Shown here piece after piece: positions 14,834-26,897 of a stretch of DNA of 64,000 nt (position 1 is its first letter; each line of letters starts with the position of its first letter). The translations under genes and the position numbers were made by a program. The stretch is from Diphasiastrum complanatum (Eukaryota; Streptophyta; Lycopodiopsida; Lycopodiales; Lycopodiaceae): the NCBI GenBank assembly GCA_029204225.1, contig CM055102.1, forward strand, positions 1,915,629 to 1,979,628. Direction: 5' to 3'. The notes under the pieces were generated by a model, which saw only the letters and a program-made list of their open reading frames with translations, was not told the origin of the DNA and ran no database searches.

Positions 14834-15356
14834 TTAAGAGCTTCTTGCTAGGACATCTTGGCTAATATGACCAAAAAACTCATCGGTCCGACAAAGGTCT
14901 TGCAGAGAAAGATACAACTCAGATTGGAACTCAGCAAAGCATAACTGATTAGCTTCACGAATCCGACTCAAAGCATCAGTGACACAATTCGGCGTACCTC
15001 GACGGTACTTAATGTCGATTCAAACTCTTGAATGAGTTCCGACTAGCGGGCCTTATGACCCCTAAGGTCTGAGACATCATAGATATACTTAAGAGATTCA
15101 TGATCTGTCATAACCACAAATTTAGATCCGTACAAATAATGCCTCTAGATCTTTAACGCATGAATGACAGCAAAAAGGTCTTATTCATAAGTAGAATACC
15201 TACTTTGAGTTGGGTTCAACTTCTTGCTCTCGAAAGCCACAGGTCTACCATCCTGGTAAAGGACTGCACCTACTGCATAGTCACTAGCGTTTGTTTCCAC
15301 TTGAAAGATCTACTAGGGTCCACTATGTGTAAGATAGGGGTTGTAGAAACCAGCAT
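14834..15356 (-). pseudogene. Gypsy RNase H, degenerate
   Basis: Translating the minus strand shows TNASDYAVGAVLYQDG, FESKKLNPTQSRYS, then DLFAVIHALK and HYLYGSKFVVMTDH, interrupted by TAA and TAG codons. It is too broken to appear as one long open frame. It links the RT above to the integrase below. Confidence 0.75.
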
Positions 15357-15892
15357 CTATAAAGCTTCAAAGCTTTGATTAAGTTCATCAGTCCAAACAA
15401 CAAGAGGACTGATCTTCGATTGCCTTTCGGCCTTCTTCTTATTATCCTTTTTAGTTTTCTGTTTGGCTTTCTTCACTCCCTTAAGAAGATTCGTTAGAGG
15501 CAATGCTACTAAGGCATAGTCTTTAATGAATTTATGGAAAAACCCTGTGAAGTCCAAAAAGGATTTCACTTCCCTAATGGTTTTCAGAATAGGATCATGA
15601 ACTTTTTGGACCTTATCATAGTTGATTTCAAGACCTCGATCGAAAACGATATGTCCCAAATACTTGAGTCGAGTTTGAAAGAACTCACATTTAGACTCCT
15701 TAGCATAAAGCTTTGTATGTCTTAGATTATCTAAGACTATACACAAATGTGTTTCGTGCTACTCAGGAGCCTTACTATAGATCAATATGTCATCTAAAAA
15801 TACCACGAGAAACTTCCCCAGATATGGACAAAGAATATCGTTCATCATCTGTTGAAAGGTTGCCGGGGCATAACTTAGACCAAAGGGTAAAA
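15357..15892 (-). pseudogene. Gypsy RT second half
   Basis: The minus strand reads FQQMMNDIL, then the catalytic FLDDILIYS, a TAG at 15759-15761 where Gln fits, then LYAKESKCEFFQTRLKYLGHI and a FLDFTGFFHKFIKDYA connection. It continues into a Lys-rich insertion before the RNase H domain. This is the same element as the entries on either side. Confidence 0.85.
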
Positions 15893-17260
15893 CTAAAAAT
15901 TCATAACGGCCATACCTAGTACAAAAACCAGTTGTGGAAACATCCTAATTTGATGGTATCCTAACCTAAGGTCCAATTTGGTGAAATACTTAGCACCATT
16001 CAATCGGTCCATTAAGTCGTCCATCTGAGGCAAGGGATAGCGGTTCTTAATTGTCATTTTATTAAGCTTTTTGTAATCAACACAAAGACGAATACCACCA
16101 TCTTTCTTGCCGGTTAGCAAAGCAGGAGCTCTCCAAGGGGATTTACTAGGCCAAATATGGCCTTTATGTAACAACTCCTTAAGTTGACTAGCAACTTCAC
16201 CTTCTGGGCTCATCCTGTAGGGAAAAAGAGATACATGGGAGCTGTCGAGAAGGAGATCTTTGTGATGGTCGGGAAGACCCTCAAGCAACTGCTCAGGGAA
16301 TATATCATTATATTCCTCCCTAAGTCTCTTAAAGATTTTGCCCTCAGGCGAAGATTCTAAATTATCATCAGTAAAAGATAATGCTTTAGGGAAAGACAAT
16401 ACATCAACATTGACATTATGAGTACTAAAAGCATCTATGTAAGATTCATCTTTTAGATAACATAAATTCAAAAAATACTCAGAATTCAAAATACATTGAT
16501 TTGCTTCATGAGTAAAAACAAAAGGTAGATCTGGCTCATCGCCTTTAAGACAAACCATTGAGTCATTATGCAAGAAAGAAATACAATGAGATACATAGTC
16601 TTTCTTTAAGGACTCATTCCTAGCATAAAACCACTCTTTACCTAGGATTATATCCACCTTATCTAGATTCATGACATGAAAAGACAAACTATTTACATAG
16701 TCTTGAATCTTCAACGACACGTGGGGGACAAAGTGGCCCCAGACCTGATGCTCCCCACCAGCTACCATCCTAACCACGTATTTGTGGTCACTTGGTGCGG
16801 TTGCCAGCTGCAGCTTCTGCACCAACTTAGCATTAATAAAATTATGCATAGAACCGTTGTCAAAAAGAATACTCACAGGTTGGCTGTCTACGAACCCACT
16901 CATGTGAATGAGAATGTGAGGTCCAAACATCGCAATATTAAAACAACAATTCTTACAAACTATTTCATCTTTAAAAGATACATCAATGCAAGAAATAGAA
17001 GAATTACCTGGTGCCTTAAAGGAGTAGCCACCCTTCTTCCGTCTCTTCGAGCAGTCCTTAAAAGGTGCCCCTTCTCCATGCAGGAGAAACACAGCCCGTT
17101 TGGCTTTGTCAAAGTCCACTCTCTCCAACCGAGGGTGCTTCTTTTTCTTCCCCGAAGGAGAAGCTTTGCCGACCATGTGCTCCTTGCCCTTTCTAAATGA
17201 AAAGCCTGCAGAGAATTTGTCTTTGACTTCAGGCTTTGGTTGCTCTTTGCGGGTTATCAT
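15893..17260 (-). pseudogene. Gypsy gag end, protease and first half of RT
   Basis: A 455-codon frame. A basic stretch rich in Lys leads to a retropepsin domain whose active site reads FDNGSMHNF, that is D-N-G in place of the usual D-S/T-G. RT begins at [18 protein letters not shown], with [36 protein letters not shown] and the first catalytic region [13 protein letters not shown], in which LDL is usual. The frame shifts shortly after. The altered protease residue would probably disable maturation. Confidence 0.85.
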
Positions 17261-17949
17261 TGCGTATCATCGAAGATCTGAACAAAACGCACCGCATCCT
17301 CTAGGGACTATGACTGATTGTCGCGTACCTCCAACTGATATTCTTTGGGCAAGCCCAAGATGAAATACAGCTTAAGGAGTACTTCGTCTATGTGGTTAAA
17401 AAACCGCGATGTAACCTCTTGGAAGTCTTGCAAGTAGACGTCTAAGGGCTTCGTCCCCATTTGCAATGTAGCAAATCAATGATAATATTCAAAATCATCT
17501 AGGACAGGCATAAAGGCAGTCTTAAAGGCTACCTGGAAGTCATCCTAAGTGGTTGGGACTGTAGCTTGGTCATTAAGATCCTGCCACCAAGAGTACGCCT
17601 TACCGCGTAAAAACATGATGGTCGTCGAAATACGCGAGCTATCTGGTAGATCGTGAATGGAGAAATGTGACGTCCATCGATCTAACCAGGCTAACACCAC
17701 ATCTTGATGTTTGTCCTTCTTCTCTCCGGTAAAAAATTCCAGAGTAAACATCAAGTTTAGGAGAGCTTGTCGAGACTGGGACATAGCCTGAATCTTAGCC
17801 TCCGCCCGTTCATGCTTTGAGCGCATGTCCACAATTTGTTGTTGTAACAAATTTATGGCATGCATCATGTTCTCCATATCAGTTTCAACGAGACTTGGGG
17901 CTCTTGTCTCATCTATAAGGGTATCCATGGATAAACGTGAAACTGACAA
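17261..17949 (-). pseudogene. Gypsy gag
   Basis: The start codon at 17949 opens a coiled-coil N-terminus (MENMMHAINLLQQQIVDM). Then come the capsid-like landmarks FTGEKKDK, VLAWLDRW, FLRGKAYSWWQDL and, after a TAG at 17545-17547, a DDFQVAFKTAF.P segment and an LQDFQEV.SRF segment. Further in-frame stops follow before 17260. The TAG at 17545 sits where Trp is typical of this gag family, consistent with a G-to-A change. Confidence 0.8.
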
Positions 17950-18194
17950 AAAAAACTAGAGAAAAAACGGAGAGCTACGACGTAAAAACCACAAAAAGGG
18001 AAAAGCTAGCGCACAAGGCCTCAAGAAATAACCAACTTGAGAACATGAAACTTGAGAGCAAAAGAACTCTACAACAACTTGGGAGAATGAGGGAAAGGAA
18101 GTGAACGTCCCTCCTTTACCCCCTCCCCAAAGCTCCTCTCCACTCTCATGCAAAAAGGACAGGTGGGGCCCAAAAAAGACCCCATTTGTCCCTT

Positions 18195-19200
18195 CTAGGC
18201 CATTCTAGCCATGTGGGTTGTGCGCATGTAGGAGCGAGCTTCGATATACCGTGCCATTGAGGTCTTACTTTGCAGGAAGAGCTGATGATGCCAAAGAGGT
18301 TGTGGATCCAAGAGTTTGACTGCTTCTTTATGTGTTTGACTCTGGTCCAAATCTGGCAGTATGTAGCCACCTCGCTCTTTTGTTGTTGGATATTTCCTGG
18401 CAAACTCCTGAGAGCCGCACAACCCCTTGTTCGGTTCTATGGGCAAGATTCTGTGTTGGATGGTTGGTGCTTCGGAGGCAATCTCATGTTGAATTTGAGG
18501 ATCAGGTTCAGGAGAGAGAGGAGGCGAGGGGTTAGCTTTCACAATTATTTGTAACTCAGGAGAAAATTGTCGCGGAATGAATGGGGGGTTGGTGGTGTCG
18601 AGAGGGTTAGAAGCGGTGGGAGGAAAAGAATAATGTTGGGAGTTGGTACCCCCAGAGCCTAACGGATTGGTTGGTGCTTGAGCTCCTTGCCCTAGGGGTT
18701 GGCCTTGAAATGAGGAGCCTTGAGTTGCAGGAGGAGGCTGCTGGAATCCTGCTCCATCTCCACCACCTGGTCCATCAAAGTGGTGCCCTAAATCATGGAA
18801 TTGGGCGTACTCTACATGAACCGACGGTGTCAACTAAACAGCGGCCTTTAAGCATTCTTCCAGGGCGGCTATGTGCTGGTTCAGGGCCTCAACGGAAATG
18901 AGGTAGGATTGTTGTAATTTTGAGTGCTACTCCGTCATGGCTTTCAACTTCTGGGCCAGCGTTTGATAGGCCACCACTAGAATGGTAGTTCCCTCAAGAA
19001 TAGCTGGTGGTGCGAAGTCGTTGAAGTCCACCAATTCCAACTATTCCTTCATAGCGGAACGTGCGGCTTGTGCATATGCTACAGCCTCATCTCTTTCGTC
19101 GTTGAGGTTATCAATGGTATGCTGCATGTTGGATACCTTCAATTGGAGCTAGTTCTGGAGGTGGAGTAGCATCTGCTGCTTTGGCAGCCTGCTCCGCCAA
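18195..19200 (-). pseudogene. LTR-element gag-like coiled-coil and Pro/Gln-rich protein, four in-frame TAGs
   Basis: The minus strand keeps one frame for about 1 kb. An N-terminal heptad-rich part (LNDERDEAVAYAQAARSAM..., LAQKLKAM, LNQHIAALEECLKA) is followed by a Gly/Pro/Gln-rich tail (18195-18833). It is interrupted only by TAG codons at 19149-19151, 19041-19043, 18927-18929 and 18834-18836. Each fits Gln (CAG) by context. It lies downstream of a primer-binding-site-like sequence at 19450-19466, as gag would. No pol follows; the region joins the other Gypsy's leader near 18180. Confidence 0.6.
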
Positions 19201-19449
19201 TTCAGAAAGTCTGATCTCAATGGTTTTTTAATTTTATTTGTTTTCCAATTTTTTGTTTTGCAGTACTTAATTTGCTGAGTTTTTTGGAAAAAAAAGGCTC
19301 ATCTTCATTCTAAATTTTCACATGTACAATTCTTTCCCATTGAATTTTTCAATGAGTCTTAAGTTTGAAGCTAACTCCATGCTAGTAACTTAGAAAAATA
19401 AGGATTGTAAATAAATTGGACATAGCTATGATAATATGCAAGGTCAAAA

Positions 19450-19466
19450 CTTAGGCTCCAATACCA
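19450..19466 (-). other. Primer-binding-site-like sequence
   Basis: On the minus strand the sequence reads TGGTATTGGAGCCTAAG. It resembles the initiator-Met tRNA primer site TGGTATCAGAGC used by many plant LTR elements, with small changes. It implies an LTR just to its right (above 19470 in this window) and an internal region running left. Confidence 0.6.
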
Positions 19467-22400
19467 CGCCAAAATTTTTTATGATTAAAAATATTGTGAT
19501 TAATGCCCAATAGCAAACTTGTGGTAATCTACCTTTGTCTTGCCTCTGCAAGTACCAATAGTTTAGAAAATAAATGGACTAGGTAGTTACAAACTAGATT
19601 AGGAAACAAAATAGACAATTTTGAAAAGTTATTGTACTTAACTGAATGTTGAAGTTTGAGTGTCATATCTTTCAAATTAAATATACATAATTTGAATTGA
19701 ATTGCCTATGTTCTAGTACTATTGCAATTGAGTGTGATAGAGCTCAAGATTATAATCTAAATCTGAGGAATGATTATTAAAATAAACGTTCAAAAACAAT
19801 ATTTTTGTTTCGAGCTATAAAGATTAAAAAAACTATAACTCTAATGAGTTTTAAGTCTACAACTTGAGAGCTTGTAGCTATGGTTGCACTAAAAGATTGC
19901 TTGATTACTTTCATTAACTACTTGATTTTTTGACATTAAATGGCAATTTTGGCTTCTACTAATAGAAAGATTGTGAAACTCATTGTCCTAGAATAGTATG
20001 GGTTCGATGGTTGCATTGTCATTAATGTGTACTATTTTTCATACATGATTACCATCAAAAAGTCATCTTGAAATGTGTGACAGAGGATATGATTTACTTT
20101 CTATCAGAAAGTGCAGTAGAAGTACTTTGTCAAAAGCTCCTTGATATGCAATAGTAAAAAGAAGATGAGTCTTGTAACTAAAAGTTGGATAATATGCCTA
20201 TAGCTCATGTGAATGGTCATTTGTATTGTGCTATTTAGGTTAAAACTACTCATTAGAACATTGGTTGATGTAACATATGAAGTTAATGAGAAAACTCATT
20301 CAATATAATTCATGTGTGCATTATGAACTAATTGTAATGTATATCTTCGTAGAAGACCCATGCAATCAGGGGGATCAAGTAACATTTAAAAAATCAAAAT
20401 GATCATAAATGATTTTGAGTATATAGACATATGGCAATCTACCTTCTATTTAATCTTTTTTTAAATTCAAGACTCCAAAAAAAATCTAGATACTTAAATA
20501 GAATACTTGTAAAAATCATGATGAAATATTAACCAAATTTTGGAACTAAAAGTATATCATGACACCAATAAAGCTTAGAAACAAGTAGTGCGCACATGAG
20601 CATTGCACCTTGCACATATATTTTGAATGACTATCAAAAAGTTTATATCATTTCTAGGAGAGAATGAAGGGCTATATTAGCTATTTAAATTTGACAACAT
20701 AATTACCATATCTTACTCATATATTAATACATATCATGCTTTGAATAATGGCTTATAAGTTTTCCAATGATGCTTCACTTCTCTCCACTACTCCCAATCA
20801 ATGAATTATCATTCCTTCATGGCTCTAAATTCACTACAATATAACAAAAGCTTGAACATAATCATTTTCATATGCACACATCTTTTGAATGAGTATCTAC
20901 AAGTTTGAAGCATAGCCAGGAGAAATTAAAGGGAGATCCTAGATATACTTTTGATAATGCAATGGCTTTATTTTACTCATACAAAGTCAAATATCATGGC
21001 ATGAATGATGGCTAAGCTATAAATATGTTGCCTCAATTCACTCCTAATCATAGGATTGGATTACTTTATAGTTTGAAATCTACCAAAACGTATAAGAAAG
21101 GTCACAATGCAAGATGACCAGACATTATGGTGAGGGTAGTGGCAATAATTGAAGTCCTTGAAGAAAAATATGTGCAAGCCTTGTAATTGTACTACTCTCT
21201 AATCATAATTCTTACAAGAGAGCTTCTATTTGTTTTTTAAATTATAGCTACATTGTGAATAGTAAGGATCACATTTTTTTTGTGGAGCAAAGAGAGGAAC
21301 TAGAGATGGTGGAAGAGCATTGGACAATTATATAGGAGACTCATAGTTGAGAGTGGAATAATTAGGGTGTTAGACTATCAAGAATATAAAAATGAAGAAG
21401 GTGTGAACATCATCATAGATTTTGATATGAAGTATTAAAGACCATATATGATAATCAATGGCAATTTGAAAATGATAAAAAACATCACATACAATCAATG
21501 GCTAAAGGCTTATGATGAGTAATAATGAATTCTACCAAGAAGAGCTCCAACTGTATCAATATCCAAGCTAAAGAATAATTGTCTCTAGTCCCTATTTATA
21601 TTCTACAAATTTCATAATATGGAAGCTTCTAGAGACTAAAGGTGAAAAAAATTTACAATGAGATTGTAGAGAGAAAAAAGTTCACCCTCTTATTATCTTA
21701 GCTAATTAACTAGTAATCATTACGACATAATAAAGTGACTAAAAAGGCTTGTAGGCATGTACACGAATAAGAGAGTGCCTCACAACACATGAAAAAAAAA
21801 GAGCACCCATATGGACTAGATGTCCATAACAAAGAATATTAATACAATAGGATGTTCATAATGCTCCTACACTTAAAAGACATTGCCCTCAATGTGGGCA
21901 TGTACAAAACAACATCACGTAGAAATATCATATGCAACAACTCGTGGATTTAGAAATCAACATTATGTAAAAACAACATCTTCAAGAATTGGTAGAGGAT
22001 CTAGAATACCCTTAAGATTAGTAGCTCATAAAAAAAAAAAGTGTTTCAGGTTGTTAAAACAAATATACTAAGAGTAGTTTCATTCTCAATGCTAGAGCTC
22101 TCAAGAATTATATCGCATGCACATGCATTAGTAGACACCTATATATTGAAAGTAATCTCATCCTCCTTCCTTGCGTTCGAGGGATTCGGAGGTATATTGA
22201 GAGAAACGAGTGGATTGAGCATATGAACAAGTAATGTGTGGAACAGTTCCTTGTTAATGTCTCTTTCTGTCAAAAGAATAATTTATTGACTTAGTGATGG
22301 ATTAGAAGAGGATCCAAATGTGCTGTTATACTAAGAATTCTACACCTAGACATTTGAGAGTTCTGAATCATTTACAATTGACTTGAGTAATTGGATTACT

Positions 22401-23289
22401 CATGCTTAAAAATTATTTGGTTGAATAAGCCAAGTGAACAGAATTCACCGGAAATTGTTTATTTTGATCTATATTGCTTATAAGACACATGATTTGTGAG
22501 TCATCAGGATTTGTCTTTGAGAGTTGTGTGTATAAAATATAGAAGACCTAACTAATATCAAGGATAACCACTAAATTCAGTTGAAATTCAGTAGAACTTT
22601 GCAATCTCTAGATGTTGTTCTAGGCGATTGTATAAAGTTTATATTGTTAAAGACAGATGTTATAACTGTCTTCAATTACTTATTTGATTGTAGAATTGAC
22701 AATTCATAGTCTGGTCAAGAATCGGGTTGGAAAAATATTCTTGGAATCCAATAATTTTCTTTGTGGAAAAGATTTCAGAATATTTCTTATATTTCCATGT
22801 TGTACATATACTCCAGTATCTTTTAATGATTAAGTATAATTTTGGAATCCTGTAAATTATGATTGATGAATCATAAGATTCTAAATGCTATGATTGACAA
22901 ATCATAAATGGTTCCTTATGGACATTAGAAGATTATAAGAAAATATGAGGATTCTTAAGACAATAAGTAATTCTTGATCAATTAGGAGAGTCAACGATTT
23001 AGATCTATTAATTGAACTCTAAATTTTTTTACTCCAATGCATATTTGAGATTATGTAAATCTCATAGACATTTTCATTAATTAATTGTTTACTTATGAGG
23101 AATTTGCGTACCTTAGTGGATGGAATTCTACTACAGATTTTAGTCAAAGAATGCTTGTGTACTGTTTTCAGCCTAAAATCTCTGGTTAATTAGGAGTAGT
23201 TAAGTCTATCATGATTGAATGGTTGCTATTTCCTTGCATATGTGCTAGAAATAGAGCGCTTAACTCAAGAGAGTATCTGGGGTACTCAG
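19467..23289. other. AT-rich non-coding DNA, probably LTR and TE debris
   Basis: No protein of more than about 60 codons makes sense here. By position next to the primer-binding site, part of it should be a minus-strand LTR. I could not find a second copy of that LTR to fix its ends. A diverged internal duplication lies at 20590-21125. Confidence 0.45.
20590..21125. repeat. Diverged tandem duplication, about 270 bp per unit
   Basis: Two adjacent stretches follow the same order of words. Each begins with a gcacatat.ttttgaatga-like segment, then an aggaga.aa.gaaggg-like segment, then ttactcatat-like, tggctta-like and cactcccaatca-like segments. Identity is modest by eye. This is an old duplication. 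Confidence 0.5.
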
Positions 23290-23858
23290 GACTAGGTTAA
23301 AGTCATTACCATAAAGATCAAACTAGCATTGATTGACAATAGGAAGGCTGATCATACAAGAAATATTATTGTGCTACAAGCAAGATCTATCAACAAAACA
23401 TGAAACCAAGTACAATAAATGCCTCAACTTGACTAGAGAGAGAATATGAATGTACAAACTCGAGTAGAGAGAGAGGGCACAAAGAGCTTAGTCTCCAAAT
23501 TTGCATTACACACAAAAATCATCATCTTCTCAATGAGAGTACATCACATATATATAGATCCATGGACTCTCCTCCTACTTTGAGTTGAATTGGAGTTATG
23601 AATCCACCTCTCAAGCTATCTAGACTTATTCAAGCCACCTCAATATATCTAATTGTGCCACCTAGTATTTTCATGCATTAAATGTGGCATGCAAAGTACA
23701 AATGGCAATTCCTATGGTAGCTCAAGTTTCTACTTCTACCTACCTTGAATATTTTATTCTAAGATGATTCTTTACTAAGCCAAAAGAGCTCAATCCATCT
23801 TTGGCATTTTTAGGACCCCTACTTACAACATTAGATAGATTTTTCCAATATTTCAACA
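23290..23858 (-). repeat. Copia 3' LTR (left end approximate)
   Basis: On the minus strand the LTR starts TGTTGAAATATTGG at 23858, right after the polypurine tract aggaggag. The same tract and start occur at 10023-10040 on the plus strand. The far end is not certain. Confidence 0.55.
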
Positions 23859-23876
23859 CTCCTCCTAAAAATGTAT

Positions 23877-25153
23877 CTAATGTGGATCAAGCATCGATCT
23901 TGAGATAAGACCAAGATTAGATCTATGCTTTGAGAAGGCACTTTTGCAAAGTGGCTTTGTGAGAAGATCAGCAATACATGAAGATGTGTTGACATGTTCT
24001 AAGTTGATTTCATCTACAATGAGCTTTTCCCTTACAAAATGGTGTGCCACTTCTATATGCTTGCTTCTTGCATGAAAAATAGGACTGTTTGCAAGAGCTT
24101 GGGCCGATATGTTGTCACACTTGATCAAGGGAAGATCATCCTCTTTGATACACTTTAGCTCCATGATTAACCTCTTGATCCAAAGCACCTCTCTAGTTGT
24201 TGTAGTGAGTGCTTTCTACTCGGCCTCACAAGAAGATAGGGATATGGTATCTTGCTTCTTTGAAAACCAAGACACAAGATTGCTTCCAAGAAAGATAGTA
24301 TATGCATTAATGGACATTCGATCCATTTTATCACTTGCAAAATCGGAATCCGAATAGCCAACAATGGTTAGATCTTCATTCTTGTACAATAAACCATAAT
24401 CTTGAGTAGAAGATACATATCTTAGAACTCTCTTGGCCATCTTCCAATGTTGGATCTTAGGATCTTGCATAAATTGACTCAATTTGTGCACACAATAGCT
24501 CAAATCGGGTCTATGATAGTAAGCCAAATTAAGGAACCTATAAGACTGCTATGAAGTGTGATGTCCTCAAAGGATCTTTCATCACCTTTAATAGGGTCTT
24601 TTACATGTTGCTCCATGGGAGTATCTATGCCTTTACAATTTCGCATATTGAATTGTCTCAACATAGAAAAGACATATCTAGATTGACAAATAACAGCATA
24701 CTCTTCATGAAAATCAATCTCAAGGCCTAAAATGTAATGGATCTCTCCTAGATCTTGCATTTTAAATTCTCTTCCTAATGCATCATTAGTTTCTTGAACT
24801 AGCATCAAACAACTTCCACTAAGAATAATGTCATCTACATAGAATAGAAGAATGACAATATTACTACCATCAAACTTTAAGTACATAGAAGGATCATAGT
24901 CACTAAGCACAAATCCTAATGAAAGTAGAAAGTTGTTGAATCTTGAATACCATGATCTAGGTGCTTGCTTCAAGCCATAAAGACTTCTAAATAGCAAATA
25001 CACCTTAGATTTATCCTTGATGAATCCTTGAGGTTGTTCCATGTATATCTCCTCCTCAAGATAGCCATTCAAAAAAGCGTTGGAGACATCAAGTTGATAC
25101 AATTTCCACTTAAAAAATAAGGCAAGAGAGATTATGATTCTTATTGTCACCAT
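23877..25153 (-). pseudogene. Copia RT-RNase H, 5'-truncated and broken
   Basis: Starting at 25153 with [12 protein letters not shown], the RT runs through [23 protein letters not shown] and the catalytic [11 protein letters not shown] frameshift near 24515 is followed by [22 protein letters not shown] and, at 24216-24218, a TAG in EAE-stop-KAL, where Tyr is usual. The rest of RNase H (IKCDNISAQALANSP, HARSKHIEVAHHFV) runs to a natural stop at 23877. Gag, protease, integrase and the RT start are lost. The truncation abuts sequence with a CCCACACGTGTG motif at 25187. Confidence 0.88.
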
Positions 25154-25204
25154 CAGCTTAGGAGATCAAAAGTACATGTGTAGGGCATCCCACACGTGTG
25201 AATT

Positions 25205-25745
25205 TTACAAATCCAATCTCAACCGAGTCCTTGCATTGACATATCGACCAAGTCTAAAGCTCCAATCTCGACAGAGAGTCTCGACCGAGTCTTGACATCT
25301 CATCTTGACTGAGTCTTGCTCTCAAATCTCAACCAATTCCTGATCTTGAATTTTCAACCGACTCTTGCTCTCACATTTCAACCAAGTCTTGACTTAATGT
25401 CTTGACCAAGTCTTGGCATTAAATCTCAACCGAGTCCTAACATCGTATCTCAACCGAGCCGACACCTAGCTCCTCGACCGGACTGATCCTGACATCCCAT
25501 CTCAAATGAGTCTTCCTCTCAAATCTCAACCGAGCCATGAGCTTTGAATCTCAACCGAGTCCTTGCATTGACATCTCAACCGAGTCCACATTTCCATTCT
25601 CAACCGAGTCCTTGCATTGACATTTCGACCGAGTCTGACATCAAGTCTCAAGCGAATCCTGATATTCACTCTCAACCGAGCCTTTAGGACTTGGCATCTC
25701 GACTAAGCCGAGTACCTACCTTGAAAGTCAACTAAGTCTTTGACT
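25205..25745. repeat. Minisatellite with CTCAACCGAGTC units
   Basis: About twenty degenerate units of roughly 22-32 bp repeat the phrase tctcaaccgagtcctgacat or close variants (ctcgaccgagtc, caaccaagtcttg). The core is ACCGAGTC followed by tgacat/tgcatt. No open frame crosses it sensibly. It directly follows the truncated Copia. Confidence 0.8.
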
Positions 25746-26204
25746 AGACTTGTACCTAAGCCATTTGACACAAGTATTAGCCAAGTTTTTTTGCACTATG
25801 ACTCACCTGAATACTGTGCAATTTGGTTACACACCAATCACCAAAATCTAAGCATTGTACCTTACCCTAAGTTTACATCCAAAGTCTTATTAAAAAAAAC
25901 AAAAAAAAAAAAAAACAACCAAACACAACACCAGCAAGATAGTCCAAACCTTCTACATAGATGCGAGAGAGTGGCAGAGTCAGGCGGGGAGAGGCAAGGG
26001 CTCGCGTGATGGCGATGCTGGGGAAGTCAAGCTGATATCGCTACAACGCGAGAGGGTGTAAGGAACGGGCATGGGGAGGAGGTTGCTCGCGTGATGGCGA
26101 TATCACAAATGCATTTCGTATGGATGCAATCAAACGTGCTAGAAAATTATGCGAAAACCTGTACAATCCCCGGAAATGGACTTATATAGGGGAGAAAAAT
26201 TGGC

Positions 26205-26580
26205 ACGTGTGAATACCAGTGACACGTGGCCCAGTCAATAGCTGACATGTGGAACCACACGTTTGTATACGCAAGTGTGAAATTGCACGTTTGGATCAAC
26301 ACGTGTGGGAACCCACATGGCCGAATGGATCAGTGACATGTGTTCTCGCACGTATAGGCTCACACGTGTGATCACGTGGCCCAATCAGTACCTGACGTGT
26401 GGGATCTACACCTCTGTATCCGCATGTGTGAAACTTGCACGTGTGTCCATGTGATCCAATGGTTTAGTGACGTGTGTTCTGGCACGTGTGATCTTGCACG
26501 TGTGGGCATGTGGGCGAATTGCAGATTGACGCGTATTGTAGCACGTGTGGTCTCGCACATGTGGACGGTTGTACTACGCG
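26205..26580. promoter_or_regulatory. Array of CACGTG/ACGT palindromes with CCAAT-like words
   Basis: About five degenerate units of 60-80 bp, each built from cacgtgg-cccaatca-(n)-tgacgtgtg-(n)-cacgtgtga-type words. More than fifteen ACGT cores occur in 375 bp, many as full G-boxes (CACGTG), with interspersed CCAAT or its variants. In plants, ACGT cores bind bZIP and bHLH factors. The array ends about 60 bp before a TATA-like element, so it is well placed to act as a promoter or enhancer; that role is inferred. Confidence 0.6.
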
Positions 26581-26641
26581 CCATAGATCTAATCCGTTGT
26601 TGGATCGACGAGTGTACGGCTTGGATTTTCTTGATTTTAGC

Positions 26642-26649
26642 TATATAAA
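26642..26649 (+). promoter_or_regulatory. TATA-like element tatataaa
   Basis: A consensus-like TATA box lies between the CACGTG array and the coding region that opens near 26.9 kb. Spacing of about 260 bp to the reading frame would leave a moderate 5' untranslated region. Confidence 0.45.
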
Positions 26650-26897
26650 TGTTGTTTGATCAGTTAAAACATTTCGTTAAGTTTTGGATTTTCACTCCCT
26701 GTATCTCACAGTGTGTGAACAGTTCTTTTTATTTGCAGTATCGCTACCACACGAGAATCTTTTAGAGATTCTAGACGATCTAAGATCCCTCGCGTCGTTC
26801 CGATATCAGGTCATTCGCCAATATCGCCATCACGCGAGGAAGTCCTGATTGTCTTCTGACTCCCTACCGCCCCGCATCGTAGCGATACTCAACCATA

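Larger units (their letters stand above)
14605..17949 (-). mobile_element. Decayed Gypsy retrotransposon, integrase truncated
   Basis: Read on the minus strand from 17949, the order is gag, protease, RT, RNase H and the integrase zinc domain. At about 14605 it breaks off into LTR-like sequence carrying a CACACGTGTG motif. Frames are interrupted by stops (for example 17545-17547 and 15759-15761) and a frameshift near 17260. The lineage resembles chromodomain-type Gypsy elements by RT sequence, but the chromodomain is lost. Confidence 0.88.
26000..26840. repeat. Dispersed inverted motif ctcgcgtgatggcgatat
   Basis: The 18-bp word ctcgcgtgatggcgatat occurs at about 26089 and as its exact reverse complement at about 26820. 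Close variants occur at about 26002 (same orientation) and about 26034 and 26738 (inverted). A shorter tagcgatac word recurs at 26879. The copies bracket the CACGTG array and the presumed promoter of the gene at 26.9 kb. They could be subterminal repeats of a transposon end, but no target-site duplication was identified. Confidence 0.55.

Noticed and set aside
25205-25745. CRISPR-like array
   Set aside because: Units are degenerate, spacers are not distinct and of uniform length, and the genome is eukaryotic; it is a minisatellite.
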